Origin: Cladorhizidae sp. MBARI D1340-BT2
Taxonomy: Eukaryota > Porifera > Demospongiae > Poecilosclerida > Cladorhizidae
DNA: 64,000 nucleotides
Assembly (NCBI GenBank): GCA_028752905.1
Contig: JAQNBH010000005.1
Coordinates: 2,900,328-2,964,327, forward strand
Reading direction: 5' to 3'
The position numbers were made by a program, and so were the translations under genes. The notes below the pieces were generated by a model. The model had not been told where the DNA came from. It did no database searches and saw nothing but the letters and a program-made list of their open reading frames with translations. Shown here one piece after another: positions 1 through 12,100 of the stretch; the stretch's first letter is position 1; each line of letters starts with the position of its first letter.

Positions 1-136
1 CGCACATCACCAAGAAATGTTCCACATCTTCCCCTGCTCCACTATCATACATGATACACCTCTCATCCCAACTACCCCACATCTCTTCTTCCCTCTAACA
101 ACCCAGCTGATGCAGTCCTCAGTCTAAATTGCAACC

Positions 137-457
137 TCACACCTTCCTGACCATACATGCACCTCTCCATCCCTGCACCATTCTTTGCCATTTCAGCGTA
201 CTCTTGCTGTTTACTTCCTCCTCCCAATCCTTCTCATTTCTCACCTTCATTTTCCCCTTCCACTTATGTACTGATCCAACCTTGTTGTTTAGCTCGTATT
301 TTCTCCTAAAGATCTCATATTCTCCCCACCATCCAATTCCTCCATCCTCTCTAAGTTTATTTACAACTATTTTTACCAATCTGCTCTGTTTCAACACCTC
401 TAATCTCTTACCAAACAAAACCTTCATCTCTTCCCTCCTCTCCTCTAGCTTCCTCAT
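137..457 (-). pseudogene. C-terminal fragment of the retrotransposon ORF
   Basis: A 106-codon minus-strand open stretch rich in Lys, Arg, Glu and Trp. It lies downstream of the reverse transcriptase pieces and in the expected order for the post-RT region. No catalytic motif is visible. It is assigned by position and composition only, and the true frame may begin earlier. Confidence 0.5.
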
Positions 458-735
458 CCCATATCACCCCATATCTCCACGTATTACCATTCCTGCTACT
501 GTATTACTTGCCCCGAACAATCTCCTACCCACTCTCATCTGTGCTGACTCTAACTTCTTGCAAGCATTATGTCCTCCTGTCCACCACACTTCGGCTGCAT
601 ACTCCATACTAGGTCTCACTAGAATCTCCCACACCATCTTCCTCTGTCTACTTTCACCTGCCCATTCACTCTACTCATCCATTCCAACCCACTCTTCTGC
701 CTTCTTTGCCATCTTCTCTAACTGAACATTACCCT

Positions 736-2064
736 TTAGCTACCTATCAAACCATACTCCAAAGTACTTGAATTCTCCAATATCTCCTCACTCCTGCTTC
801 CCTTCTTCACTACTACCATGACCTTGCTCTTCTTACTATTAAACTTCATCTTCCACCTTAACACATAAGCCTGTACCACATCCAACATAGCTTGCAGTTC
901 CACCCCTGAGTCCGCCAGAAGAACAACATAATCTGCATACATAAGTGCCCCACACCAACAGCCTTCCCACCTTGACTCCTAGCTCAGCTCTCTACAACTC
1001 CTCTGCCATTCCCATCAAATATATATTGAACAGAAATGGAGACAAAAAAATATCCCTGCCTAAGTCCATTCTCCACAGTGAACCCACCTCGACCTCCCTT
1101 CCATTCAATATCACCATCGTCTCCACCCCACTATACAACCCTACATATGTCCTCACAAGTTTCTCCTCTACTCCATACTGCCTCAACTTCTGTCACAGTC
1201 CCTCCCTCCACACACTGTCATATGCCTTACTTATGACCAGGAAAGCCAGATATGAATCTTTCTTCTCACTCTTCCTCACTTCACAAACTCCTCTTAACAC
1301 TAACCACTGGTCCGAACATCTCCTCCGGCTCCGAAATCCTCCTTGTGTTTCTGTCAAAATCCCAACTCAGCAAACCCTCCCAACCTCCTCGCCAACACTC
1401 TCGCAAACACCTTCACCACACTACAACATAATCTAATTCCACTATAATTCCCCACTTCATCCTCGTCACCATCCTTGTGGACAGGTACTAGCAAAGTCCT
1501 CTTCCAGTCCACTTCGCAGCACTTAATCCTCATCACCACATTCATCACCTGCATCATCACCTCTGCCAACCTTCTACCTCCACACATCAGCATCTCATTC
1601 AATATTCCATCATGGCCTGGTGCCTTTCCTCTCTTCATTATCTCTACTACTTCTTTCCAACTTACTTCTTCACACATACCCAACTCATGCCCACTCACTT
1701 CTCCTATCTCTAATTCTGGTACTGTGACATCCTCTTTTTTCCTCCCCAGCTCTTCCCAGTGTTTTACCATCACCTCCAACACCTCGTCTTTCTCCTCCAC
1801 CATCCTTTCATCATTTTTCACTCCTTTTATCCTTCTCTCCTTCATCTTTGCTCTCAAATCATTCCAAAACAGCTTACAACTAGTCTGTCCCACCCTGCTC
1901 TCTTCCCTCAATTCCTTCTTCTCTTTCCTAATTGTCTTTTTCACCTTTCTTGCTTCTCTATAGTCATCCCATAGTTGTCTTAATGTAGCCTCTCTCTCCC
2001 CTCTCTTCCTTGTTTCCCTCAGCCTCTTACATTTCTCCTTCCTAACACCAATTAACCTCTCCAC
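736..2064 (-). pseudogene. Reverse transcriptase domain remnant of the retrotransposon
   Basis: The piece at 2064-1354 contains KAPGHDGI and, further on, GNYSGI and SVVKVFARVLARRL, all characteristic of LINE reverse transcriptases. The piece at 1186-992 contains LYSGVET and LSPFLFNIYLMGMAEEL. The piece at 942-736 contains YADYVVLLADSG, which is the YADD catalytic box with the second Asp changed to Tyr (GAT to TAT), followed by FNSKKSKVMVV. The domain is split over at least three frames and has lost a metal-binding aspartate, so it cannot be active. Confidence 0.85.
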
Positions 2065-2554
2065 ATCCTCTGACTGCCATCCCTCTGACCTGTCTGTAAT
2101 CTTCTTACTTCCTCCGCTGCAGCCAAAACTTACTCATTCCACCTACCCCACACCTCTTCAACTATGTTTCCTCCCAACTCTTGCTCAAGCTCTCTCACCT
2201 CCTCTTCCCAACCCATGAACATTTCCTCCACTGCCTCCTGATACTCCTCCCAGTCTAGCCTATTGTCAACTCTCCATTTATGTTGCACTCTTCTCACTTG
2301 CACTTCTCCCCTACCCCACCAAAAATAAGTTATGGTCTGACCCCACATCCTGCTTGCCTAAGTCCTCAACTACCACCCTAGTTACATCCACATCCTCACT
2401 AAACAACATATAGTCTATGACCGACTTTCTCTCCCCACATTCCCACGTCCACCTGCCCTCACAGAACTACAACTCGTTCCCTACAACCAGAGACCTCCAA
2501 CCCTAACCAACTCCAACAACCTCCTTCTATTACTGTTTGGGCTGTCCTCCACAC

Positions 2555-3383
2555 CTAATCCTTGAAGTCCCCCATCATAACAACATCAAAACCTTTCTCT
2601 TCATACTTCACCACATCCTCCTGCAATACCTCAAACAATCCCTCCATATCTCTCACTCTCACTCCTTCTGGGTTCACATACAGTAATACACTGCCCCTAC
2701 TATAGTTTTCCTTCTCCACACTCTGCTCAACTCCACCCACAGCAAACGTTCTCTTGACTTCCTCACCCGAGAATCCAAACTCTTATGCACCATAACTCCC
2801 ACACCTCACTCGCACACTCTCTATTCCTGCCATACCACTCATATCCTGCCACGCTCACCTCGTTCTCCTTCTGCAAAAATGTCCCCAGCACATCAAACTT
2901 CTTCGTTCCCAACACTACCTTCAAATCCACCTCCCTTGACCACCATCCTCTACAATTAACAAACACCCCACGCAGCCGCCCAGTTTCCCTATCTTTGGTT
3001 CCTCTCCCACCCCCTACCCTCCTTAACAAACTTTTTGCACTCACAACTGTGATTTGTCCTTCATGTTCGTGATCTTTGGGCATATTCTCTTTGGCCAACA
3101 GCGGCTCCTTCCCTGATGGATGAATCCCCTCACGGTGCTCTCCTACCTGATGGTTCTTGCCTCTCTCCAACCCCCTATGTGTTGTCCGCCACAATGTCTC
3201 CCCCTGACAGCCCACATGTACCAAGCCCCACGGTGAACATGACATTCCACTTGACTCTTCCTCCTGGCCTCCATCCACACTTCCACCATTCCTCCCTCTC
3301 CCCACCACCCATTTACATACCGACTTCTTTCCCCGCATGCCTTCTCCTGCTGTTTTACTTGCTGGAGACCCTTCATTTGTCAC
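2555..3383 (-). pseudogene. Endonuclease (EEP) domain remnant of the retrotransposon
   Basis: The frame at 3383-2763 contains VFVNCRGWW, then KKFDVLG, LQKENEVSVAGYEWYGRNR and related pieces. These match the first part of a LINE apurinic-type endonuclease. The frame at 2740-2555 contains VVMMGDFKD, which corresponds to the family's GDFN active-site motif with the Asn replaced by Lys. The pieces lie in different frames, and the first 100 or so residues of the upper frame look like out-of-frame translation. In an active element this domain nicks target DNA. Here it is frameshifted and has lost a key residue. Confidence 0.75.
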
Positions 3384-3480
3384 TGCCGATTCACCCCCTG
3401 CACCATATATGCTCCATTTCCCCCCAGACTCTCTTTCTTCCTCTTGTATCTTCCTCTCTTTCTCATGATGATTGGCCTCC

Positions 3481-4080
3481 CTACCAGATCACAGGTCAAA
3501 ATTTGCTACAAAACATATTGAATAGAAGGAAGCTTGCATGGTTTCCAGTTATTGCAGAGGAAGCAACTGTTCACAACACTGAACAGCTGAAATTATCAAT
3601 ACGCTCGGTTTTTGTATCAGGTACTTGGAATAAGCGTACTAGATCTTCTAGAACTTCATGCTCAGACCTTATTTATAGTCCTTATAAGTTTATAAGGTGT
3701 AGCCTTGTGTTACATGATTTAATCTTGATACTGCTAAGCCTGTTTAGGCCACCACATACATTACAGCACAGTGTGAGACTATGTAACAGTAACTAACACC
3801 AATAAAAATAAAAATCAACAGTACTTAATTTAATATTAATATCCACATTTATTTACATGAAGTGCACATTGCTTCTGCCATTATTGAATCCTGATTGTGC
3901 AGGATCAATCACCAAGTCTTTCCATCAACAGGTAATTGATTCAGACTAGGAATGTACTTTGGCAAAAGCAAGTTCTCTATCGCTGAAGCATGTCACTTCA
4001 TCTTCTACCATTGCTGGTATATAGCTACCACCTAGCTAGATGGGACCATTTAGACCCTCGGACTTTGGGGGACAAAACTT
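3481..4080. other. Unassigned single-copy DNA between the retrotransposon relic and the first array
   Basis: AT-rich sequence with a short A-rich segment near 3800. I see no gene, RNA or repeat in it. The open frame that enters it from the left on the plus strand is a shadow of the retroelement. Confidence 0.5.
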
Positions 4081-5715
4081 TCTCAGTCATTATTTAGATG
4101 TCTCACCAGACCCGTGTTCGGGGATCATTTTTATGCAACCTGCATTCCAACACTGATGTCATATTTAGATGTCTCACCAGACCAATGTTCGGGGATCATT
4201 TATGCAACCCATTCCACTACTATTTAGATGTCTCACCAGACCAGTTTTCGGGGATCATTTATGCAACCCATTCCAATACTATTTAGATGTCTCACCAGAC
4301 AAGTGTTTGGGGATCATTTATGCAACCTATTCCAATACTGATGTCATATTTAGATGTCTCACCAGACCCGTGTTCGGGGATCATTTTTATGCAACCTGCA
4401 TTCCAACACTGATGTCATATTTAGATGTCTCACCAGACCAATGTTCGGGGATCATTTATGCAACCCATTCCAATACTATTTAGATGTCTCACCAGACCAG
4501 TTTTCGGGGATCATTTATGCAACCCATTCCAATACTATTTAGATGTCTCACCAGACAAGTGTTTGGGGATCATTTATACAACCCATTCCAATACTATTTA
4601 GATGTCTCACCAGACAAGTGTTTGGGGATCATTTATACAACCCATTCCACTACTATTTAGATGTCTCACTAGACCAGTTTTCGGGGATCATTTATGCAAC
4701 CCATTCCAATACTATTTAGATGTCTCACCAGACAAGTGTTTGGGGATTATTTATGCAACCCATTCCAACACTGATGTCATATTTAGATGTCTCACCAGAC
4801 AAGTGTTCTCGGGGATCATTTATGCAACCCATTCCAACACTGATGTCATATTTAGATGTCTCACCAGACCAAGTGTTCGGGGATCATTTATGCAACCCAT
4901 TCCAACACTGATGTCATATTTAGATGTCTCACCAGACCAAATGTTCGGGGATCATTTATGCAACCTATTCCAATACTGATGTCATATTTAGATGTCTCAC
5001 CAGACTAGTATTCGGGGATCATTTATGCAACCCATTCCAACACTGATGTCATATTTAGATGTCTCACCAGACCAAATGTTCGGGGATCATTTATGCAACC
5101 CATTCCAACACTGATGATGTCTCACCAGACCAAATGTTCGGGGATCATTTATGCAACCTATTCCAACACTGATGTCATATTTAGATGTCTCACCAGACAA
5201 GTGTTCGGGGATCATTTATGCAACCCATTCCAACACTGATGATGTCTCACCAGACCAAGTGTTCGGGGATCATTTATGCAACCTATTCCAACACTGATGT
5301 CATATTTAGATGTCTCACCAGACCAGTGTTCGGGGATCATTTATGCAACCTATTCCAACACTGATGTCATATTTAGATGTCTCATCAGACAAGTGTTCGG
5401 GGATCATTTATGCAACCTATTCCAATACTGATGTCATATTTAGATGTCTCACCAGACCAAATGTTCGGGGATCATTTATGCAACCTATTCCAACACTGAT
5501 GTCATATTTAGATGTCTCACCAGACCAGTGTTCGGGGATCATTTATGCAACCTATTCCAACACTGATGTCGTATTTAGATGTCTCACCAGACCAGTGTTC
5601 GGGGATCATTTATGCAACCTATTCCAACACTGATGTCGTATTTAGATGTCTCACCAGACCAAGTGTTCGGGGATCATTTATCATATGCAACCCATTCCAA
5701 CACTGATGTCATATT
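4080..5715 (+). repeat. Minisatellite upstream of iPGM, unit about 67 bp (short form about 55 bp)
   Basis: About 26 head-to-tail units of the form TTTAGATGTCTCACCAGACC, then GTGTTCGGGGATCATTTATG, then CAACCTATTCCAACACTGAT and a GTCATA spacer. The first third of the array mostly uses a shorter unit that lacks the GTCATA segment, while the right part is more uniform. Short plus-strand ORFs in it (repeating SPDQCSGIIYATHSN-like peptides) come from the repeat and are not genes. It ends about 400 bp before the iPGM start codon. Confidence 0.95.
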
Positions 5716-6120
5716 TTGAGCACCTCTGCTCCACACATATTGACTGACTGTATCCCTACCCTCCATTTTAGTGAACTTTTTTTCACTTTTATGAAGTTCT
5801 CTTTTGATTCTTTACTCTATATCACATATATATATATATATACATGTTCTTGTTAATTTACTGATGCTATTTTGTAATGCTGTTCAGAAGAAGGCCGTTT
5901 GAACCTAAACAAAATGACCAAGCACTATATACCTTTTTTCTGGCATGTCAATTCATGTCAATTCCGGATCACCACCAAAATTTAATGGATTGGCCCTCGA
6001 GCCAAATCTATATAACATCCTTAGCAACAAACAGAACATCCTGGCAACAGCCCTCCGGCTCAAATTTGTGGGTGGGCGGAGTCGTTACAAACTTGTCTCT
6101 CCTCTGCATACTTTCGTGCG
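5716..6120 (+). promoter_or_regulatory. Presumed iPGM promoter and 5' leader
   Basis: Single-copy DNA between the upstream array and the start codon. It includes an (AT)n microsatellite at about 5826-5842. No convincing TATA box or transcription start could be fixed by eye, so the call is by position only. Confidence 0.35.
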
Positions 6121-6178
6121 ATGGCGAAAGTCTGCCTAGTAGTGATAGACGGTTGGGGTATCTCCGATGAATCCACAG
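6121..6178 (+). CDS. iPGM: iPGM exon 1
   Basis: Encodes [19 protein letters not shown] plus the first base of Gly20. It contains the first metal-binding Asp (D10) of the alkaline-phosphatase-like fold. The donor is CACAG|GTATGA. Intron 1 is only 54 bp (6179-6232), in contrast to every other intron of the gene. Confidence 0.93.
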
Positions 6179-9100
6179 GTATGATGTTTTGTGCTAGTGG
6201 CTAATGACTTTATTCGTCACCATGTTTTTAAGGCAATGCCATAAAGAATGCAGAAACGCCGTTTATGGATGATCTGGCCCAGCGTGCTGGTCAGCATATG
6301 ACACTGGGTGCCAGTGGCTTCGCTGTGGGGTTACCTAAGGGATTGATGGGAAACAGTGAAGTAGGACACTTCACTATTGGCACAGGAAGGGTGGTGTTTC
6401 AGGTGAGAGGTCCATTGCAAAACACTTTCCCCCTAAATTCATAGGCTTCTTTCTAATGGAATGTACTTGATATATATTTGAGCGAGAAGAGTGTGAGTGA
6501 ACTCATTTCCATCTGTAGAACTAGGGCTGTGTAAGGTTGCCAAATGACCCTTTACCTGATCACTTAATTGTCGGGGAGATATTGTATTTCACAGAATTCG
6601 AGGGATATTTCATGGATTTTGTTCTATTATCACTGACCCCGTTTTTGATGGAGAAAATAGTGCTCATGAATAGTCATCGAAGTCCTTCCCTTCATTCCTC
6701 ATAAAACATTATGATGATGTATTAATGAAGAAGCTAGCTCAATGAGTGAAAGAAAATGCAGAAAATTTGTGCTACTTAGTTTACGAAGCAGACGTTGTCC
6801 ACCTCTGATCCAATATAGACACAGTTGGCTCACAAGCTTGTCAGAAGCATCGAGATATTTCAAAAGCAATTTCCTCAGGCAATCTTCCTTGCTTTCTTGC
6901 GTGCATTTTTCCATACATGTAGCCGCCATGTGTAACTGAAATTTTACAAGGCCTGGTCAGCCATTCCTGCCAGCATGACCCGTTGCTTGTGAATATATCA
7001 ATATATCCAGGTAGAGGACTAATCTGCACATCAAGACAGCCGAGATGCCCATTCCAGATGCTATATTAGCAACGACAATTCATGGTTGATAATGACCATC
7101 TTGACGTCAGATCAGTTTCATGCTCTGAACATGAGTATCGGCAGCATGATCCAGTGGGTTCATTGAAGCAGGCACCTATGGACTTGGCAAGACCATTTGA
7201 ATTCCTGATGAAGGCTGGAGCATCTGGTCGAAACGTCAAGGAGTGCAATTTCAAGGAGAAGGTTACTGTAACAACACACCATGTGCAGTTGCTGTGTTCT
7301 AGGATTCTCTTCCATGTTCACCCCAGAGTGCGCAGGAATCAAATTTCTTACATTACTACGTGTAATCTTGGATCCAGTGTTCAATGATGGCTCTTGTGGA
7401 ATTAGGTGGATGCAGAACTCCTGGTTGATTTTAGCACTTGGTGTGATTCATTAGCCACCCCTTTCCTCAGATCTGCCTGTCTGGCTCAAGCTCCACTCCA
7501 TAGCTAGGAGAAGCTTGAACTCATGTTCACTAACAGGTACTTTGCATTACTCCATCACTTTCTCCAACCGCAGCACTTCTCCTTGTCGTGCCAGCCACTT
7601 GATCAAGTCGACAATGCAATTGCTACCGAGAGTACCTTCAACATGAAACACTGTTGGCAGCAAACAGTAGCACAAAACACTTCCAAGGCTCACTAATGCA
7701 TCCAACACCATCACTGAATTTTAGAGTGGCTTCCTTCTGCTTCACCCCTTTACCAGGTTCTCTGTCTGCGGCTAGCTGATCAAACGACACACATGCCCCG
7801 ATTGTAATTGTAGCTCAGGGTCATGTGACTCTAGGAAAAACCGTTATGCAATCTGACTGTCTAATATAACACTGCCGTGAAGCCCAGTCTATAGTCCTTT
7901 ACTTCTCAGCATAGTGATGGTAGTCTGCCTCCATGAGGCGAGGGTGACCGTAGAGCCAGGAAAGGGTGGGAGGAGGAGGAGGAGGGATGGGAAATGCTTG
8001 CCAGACATTCAACACTTTGCTTGTATCGAAGTTATATTTAATTCCTCCGCGATTGCATCGGTTTCCAAATAACATTAAGTGTATGACTTGTGATGCACTT
8101 ACACAGTGTAGCGAGAGCTATGAAGGTTTCTGACATGGCTTCAGCTAGAGAAGAGGGTACTAGGGATGACATTGCTGGGCAACTATGTACATAATGATAC
8201 TAGGGCTAGGGCTAGGGCTAGGGCTAGGGCTAGGGCTAGGGCAAGGTTATGTGGGCACAGAGATGAGTGTGTCAAGTCCTGCTATGTGAGAGGCAACCAC
8301 ATAATGCATACAAGGCTATGTGGGACACAGAGATGAGTGTGTCAAGTCCTGCTATGTGACAGGCAACCACATAATGCATACAAGGCTATGTGGACACAGA
8401 GATGAGTGTGTCAAGTCCTCCTGTGTGAGAGGCAACCACATAATGATACAAGGCTATGTGGACACAGAGATGAGTGTGTCAAGTCCTGCTATGTGAGAGG
8501 CAACCACATAATGCATACAAGGCTATGTGGGACACAGAGATGAGTGTGTCAAGTCCTGCTATGTGAGAGGCAACCACATAATGCATACAAGGCTATGTGG
8601 ACACAGAGATGAGTGTGTCAAGTCCTGCTATGTGAGAGGCAACCACATAATGCATACAAGGCTATGTGGACACAGAGATGAGTGTGTCAAGTCCTGCTAT
8701 GTGAGAGGCAACCACATAATGCATACAAGGCTATGTGGGCACAGAGATGAGTGTGTCAAGTCCTGCTATGTGAGAGGCAACCACATAATGCATACAAGGC
8801 TATGTGGACACAGAGATGAGTGTGTCATGTGATAGGCAACCACATAATGCATACAAGGCTATGTGGGACACAGAGATGAGTGTGTCAAGTCCTGCTATGT
8901 GATAGGCAACCACATAATGCATACAAGGCTATGTGGACACAGTGATCACAGTGTGTCAAGTCCTGCTACGTATGTGAGAGGCAACCACATAATGCATACA
9001 AGGCTATGTGGGCACAGAGATGAGTGTGTCAAGTCCTGCTATGTGAGAGGCAACCACATAATGCATACAAGGCTATGTGGACACAGAGATGAGTGTGTCA

Positions 9101-12100
9101 AGTCCTGCTATGTGAGAGGCAACTACATAATGCATACAAGGCTATGTGGACACAGTGATGAGTGTGTCAGGTCCTGCTATGTGAGAGGCAACCACTTAAT
9201 GCATACAAGGCTATGTGGGCACAGAGATGAGTGTGTCAAGTCCTGCTATGTGAGAGGCAACCACATAATGCATACAAGGCTATGTGGACACAGAGATGAG
9301 TGTGTCAAGTCCTGCTATGTGAGAGGCCACCACATAATGCATACAAGGCTATGTGGGACACAGAGATGAGTGTGTCAAGTCCTGCTATGTGAGAGGCAAC
9401 CACATAATGCATACAAGGCTATGTGGGACACAGAGATGAGTGTGTCAAGTCCTGCTGTGTAGGAGGCAACCACATAATGCTATGTGGACACAGGGATGAG
9501 TGTGTCAAGTCCTGCTGAGTGAGAGGCAACCACATAATGCATACAAGGCTATGTGGACACAGAGATGAGTGTGTCAAGTCCTGCTATGTGATAGGAAACC
9601 ACATAATGCATACAAGGCTATGTGGACACAGAGATGAGTGTGTCAAGTCCTGCTATGTGAGAGGCAACCACATAATGCATACAAGGCTACATGTATGTCA
9701 CAGGGATGAGTGGTCTCACATTGTGACAACCACATATACAAGACGATGTGTGCATGTCCCATAGCTAAGAGGAGCCCTACTAGGGATGAGTTTGTCCAGC
9801 CTTGCTGTGTGAGAGGCCACCAAGTATACTCTGGCTATGTGGGGAGCAGCAGTTGAAGAAGAGTTGGTGTGTAATAGTGAGCCCAACAATATTACATGAG
9901 GGGGTACGCTGTAGCAGTGACGATGAACCACCTACTTCTTACATGGAACTTACTTCTTAGCTTTCTTTGACATAAGTGCTCTCTCCATCTCCCTGCTTGC
10001 TGAAGCAAACCCTCCCCCCCCCACCCCCCAGATGGTTATCACCTGGCAATGCCCCTTGGGATCTGGAAGTCCATCCTAGGCTAAGTAGGTGATAATCTCT
10101 TTTCAAGTAATCAAATTTTGTAGACTAGATTATCAACAGAACAACAGAGGCTAATTATGATACATGCCACAGCCTACAGTGGAGGAAGTTTATTACAGAA
10201 TTGGTATTTGACTGCATATGGGGGAAAAATCTGACTAACCAGCATAATTACATGTCCAAGATGCCCTGGGATTAATTTTGGCATTTTTGTCTTTAAACAT
10301 TTATAAATGTCTCTCTGTGCCTGACACATGCCACAGCTGTGCTCTCTAGTTGTGCAGAGCAAGTGTGAGGTCCACTGTGGTTGGTGTGTCGAGCTACTGC
10401 ACATCTCCATGTCCCAGCAAATGCAAGCTAATCTGCTATAGACAAACAAGTCTGCTTTCTGTAATGCCATTGCTAAATAGCTTGGCTGCTGATGGCTTCA
10501 AATATTTCTAAGATGTGTCCACTCAAGATAGGGCAGACGTGGTCCTCTCCAACATGTGGGTGGGGCCTGACTTGCCCTGTTTGCTCAAGCATCATTTACT
10601 AGCTTAACTGTCCCACCAGTCACTCTCAGGGAGGGTGATGCCTGCCAGTGCATGCATCATTTACCAGCTTAACTATCCACCACTAGCCACTCTCAGGGAG
10701 GGTGATGCCTGCCAGTGCATGCATCATTTACCAGCTTAGCTGTCCCACCAGCCACTCTCAGGGAGGGCCTTGCCTGCCAGTGCATGCATCATTTACCAGC
10801 TTAACTGTCCATTCTCAGGGAGGGCCATGCCTGCCAGTGCATGTATCATTTACCAGCTTAACTGTCCCACCAGCCACTCTCAGGGAGGGCCATGCCTGCC
10901 AGTGCATGCATCATTTACCAGCTTAGCTGTCCCACCAGCCACTCTCAGGGAGGGCCATGCCTGCAGTGCATGCATCATTTACCAGCTTAACTGTCCCACC
11001 ACCAGCCACTCTCAGGGAGGGCCATGCCTGCCAGTGCATGCATCATTTACCAGCTTAACTGTCCACCACCCGCCACTCCCAGGGAGCTGCCAGTGTCTCT
11101 GTCTCTCCCTATGGATGTCAATACAGACATGTAAAACTTGGAGGACAATTATTCTCGAATTCTCGTTTCCCTGGCCAGCAAATACTGATTAATGGCTCTA
11201 CAATTGATCTCAATCCACACTGGCTTCCTGGAACTTGCTCCAAGCTGGTTAGCCCAGACACTGCCTTTTTGATGATTTGTCATGCCAACTGTAGGCATGA
11301 AACTGGTTCCAGTGCACATGTGGTGTAGACCACACCTCATAATGCCTGAGGAGTAATATATATATATATATTAGCGATGAAGTTCACAAGATGGTGGTTC
11401 GTGTGTACGCTGCATGTCCAGCACCAAAACTACCAGCAGAGATGATCCTCATTGCCGTCCCAGGTCTATGAAGTTTGGCTTCTACAAGCTTCACATCTCA
11501 ATAGGGATTAGGGATGGATAAAGACTTGTTTTGCCAACTCTGAATGTACTCATTTTTCCTGCACTGCATATGTGTCATGGTATTCACTTGCAAATCTTTC
11601 TCTTGTTGGTTCAGGGGATAATGGCCATCAACAAGAGCATCGAGTCCCGCGCTTTCCATACCAATCCAACTCTCCTTCAAGCATTTGAGAAGGCCAAGAG
11701 TGGTGGCCGCCTGCACTTCCTGGGCCTGGTGAGCGATGGCGGAGTGCACAGCCATATCTCACACTTGGAGGCTTTCCTGGATGCTGCCAAGATGGCAGGA
11801 GTAGGCAATGCGTTTGTCCACTTCTTCTCGGATGGGAGGGACACCTCGCCAGTCAGCGGAGGTCTGTGAAGTGATGTGATTAGTTGTCTCATATGATGGT
11901 ATACATGTGTACTAGTGCCATACAGTGGCATTTGTTCAAGCTGCTGTTTATTACTCTGCACTGCGCATGTGCAACAAAGCTAAAGTGATCAAGTCTGTCT
12001 GTCATTGTTGTGCATGACAGTTGCAGTATCTACTTGTTGCCTCTCAGCTGAACACAATAAGTGCAACTGTGTGTCACAGTGCTCAGACAGCTGCCGGGTG

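Larger units (their letters stand above)
1..3480 (-). mobile_element. Decayed non-LTR (LINE-like) retrotransposon, 5' to 3' on the minus strand
   Basis: Read on the minus strand, the stretch carries in order an endonuclease/exonuclease/phosphatase-like region (about 3383-2555), a charged linker (2348-2130), reverse transcriptase fingers and palm (2064-736), and a Lys/Arg/Glu-rich C-terminal region (457-1) that runs off the left edge. This order is typical of non-LTR elements with an apurinic endonuclease. The left edge, read on the minus strand, has a Cys/His-rich pattern (RCIMYDS...EDVEHFLVMC) like the post-RT zinc-knuckle region of several LINE clades. The reading frame is broken many times, so this is an old, dead copy. 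The clade was not determined. The plus strand is strongly pyrimidine-rich here, and its ORFs are shadows. Confidence 0.85.

Noticed and set aside
129..2064. Plus-strand Ser/Pro/Leu-rich ORFs at 129-725, 945-1436 and 1475-1963
   Set aside because: Antisense shadows of the pyrimidine-rich complement of the retrotransposon reverse transcriptase region.
8202..8243. Telomere
   Set aside because: Only about seven units of a variant motif inside an intron, with gene sequence on both sides.
8527..9764. Plus-strand ORFs repeating [20 protein letters not shown], which look like Cys/His metal-binding repeats
   Set aside because: Created by the 69-bp unit of an intronic minisatellite. Units with one extra base shift the frame, and synonymous positions show no constraint.
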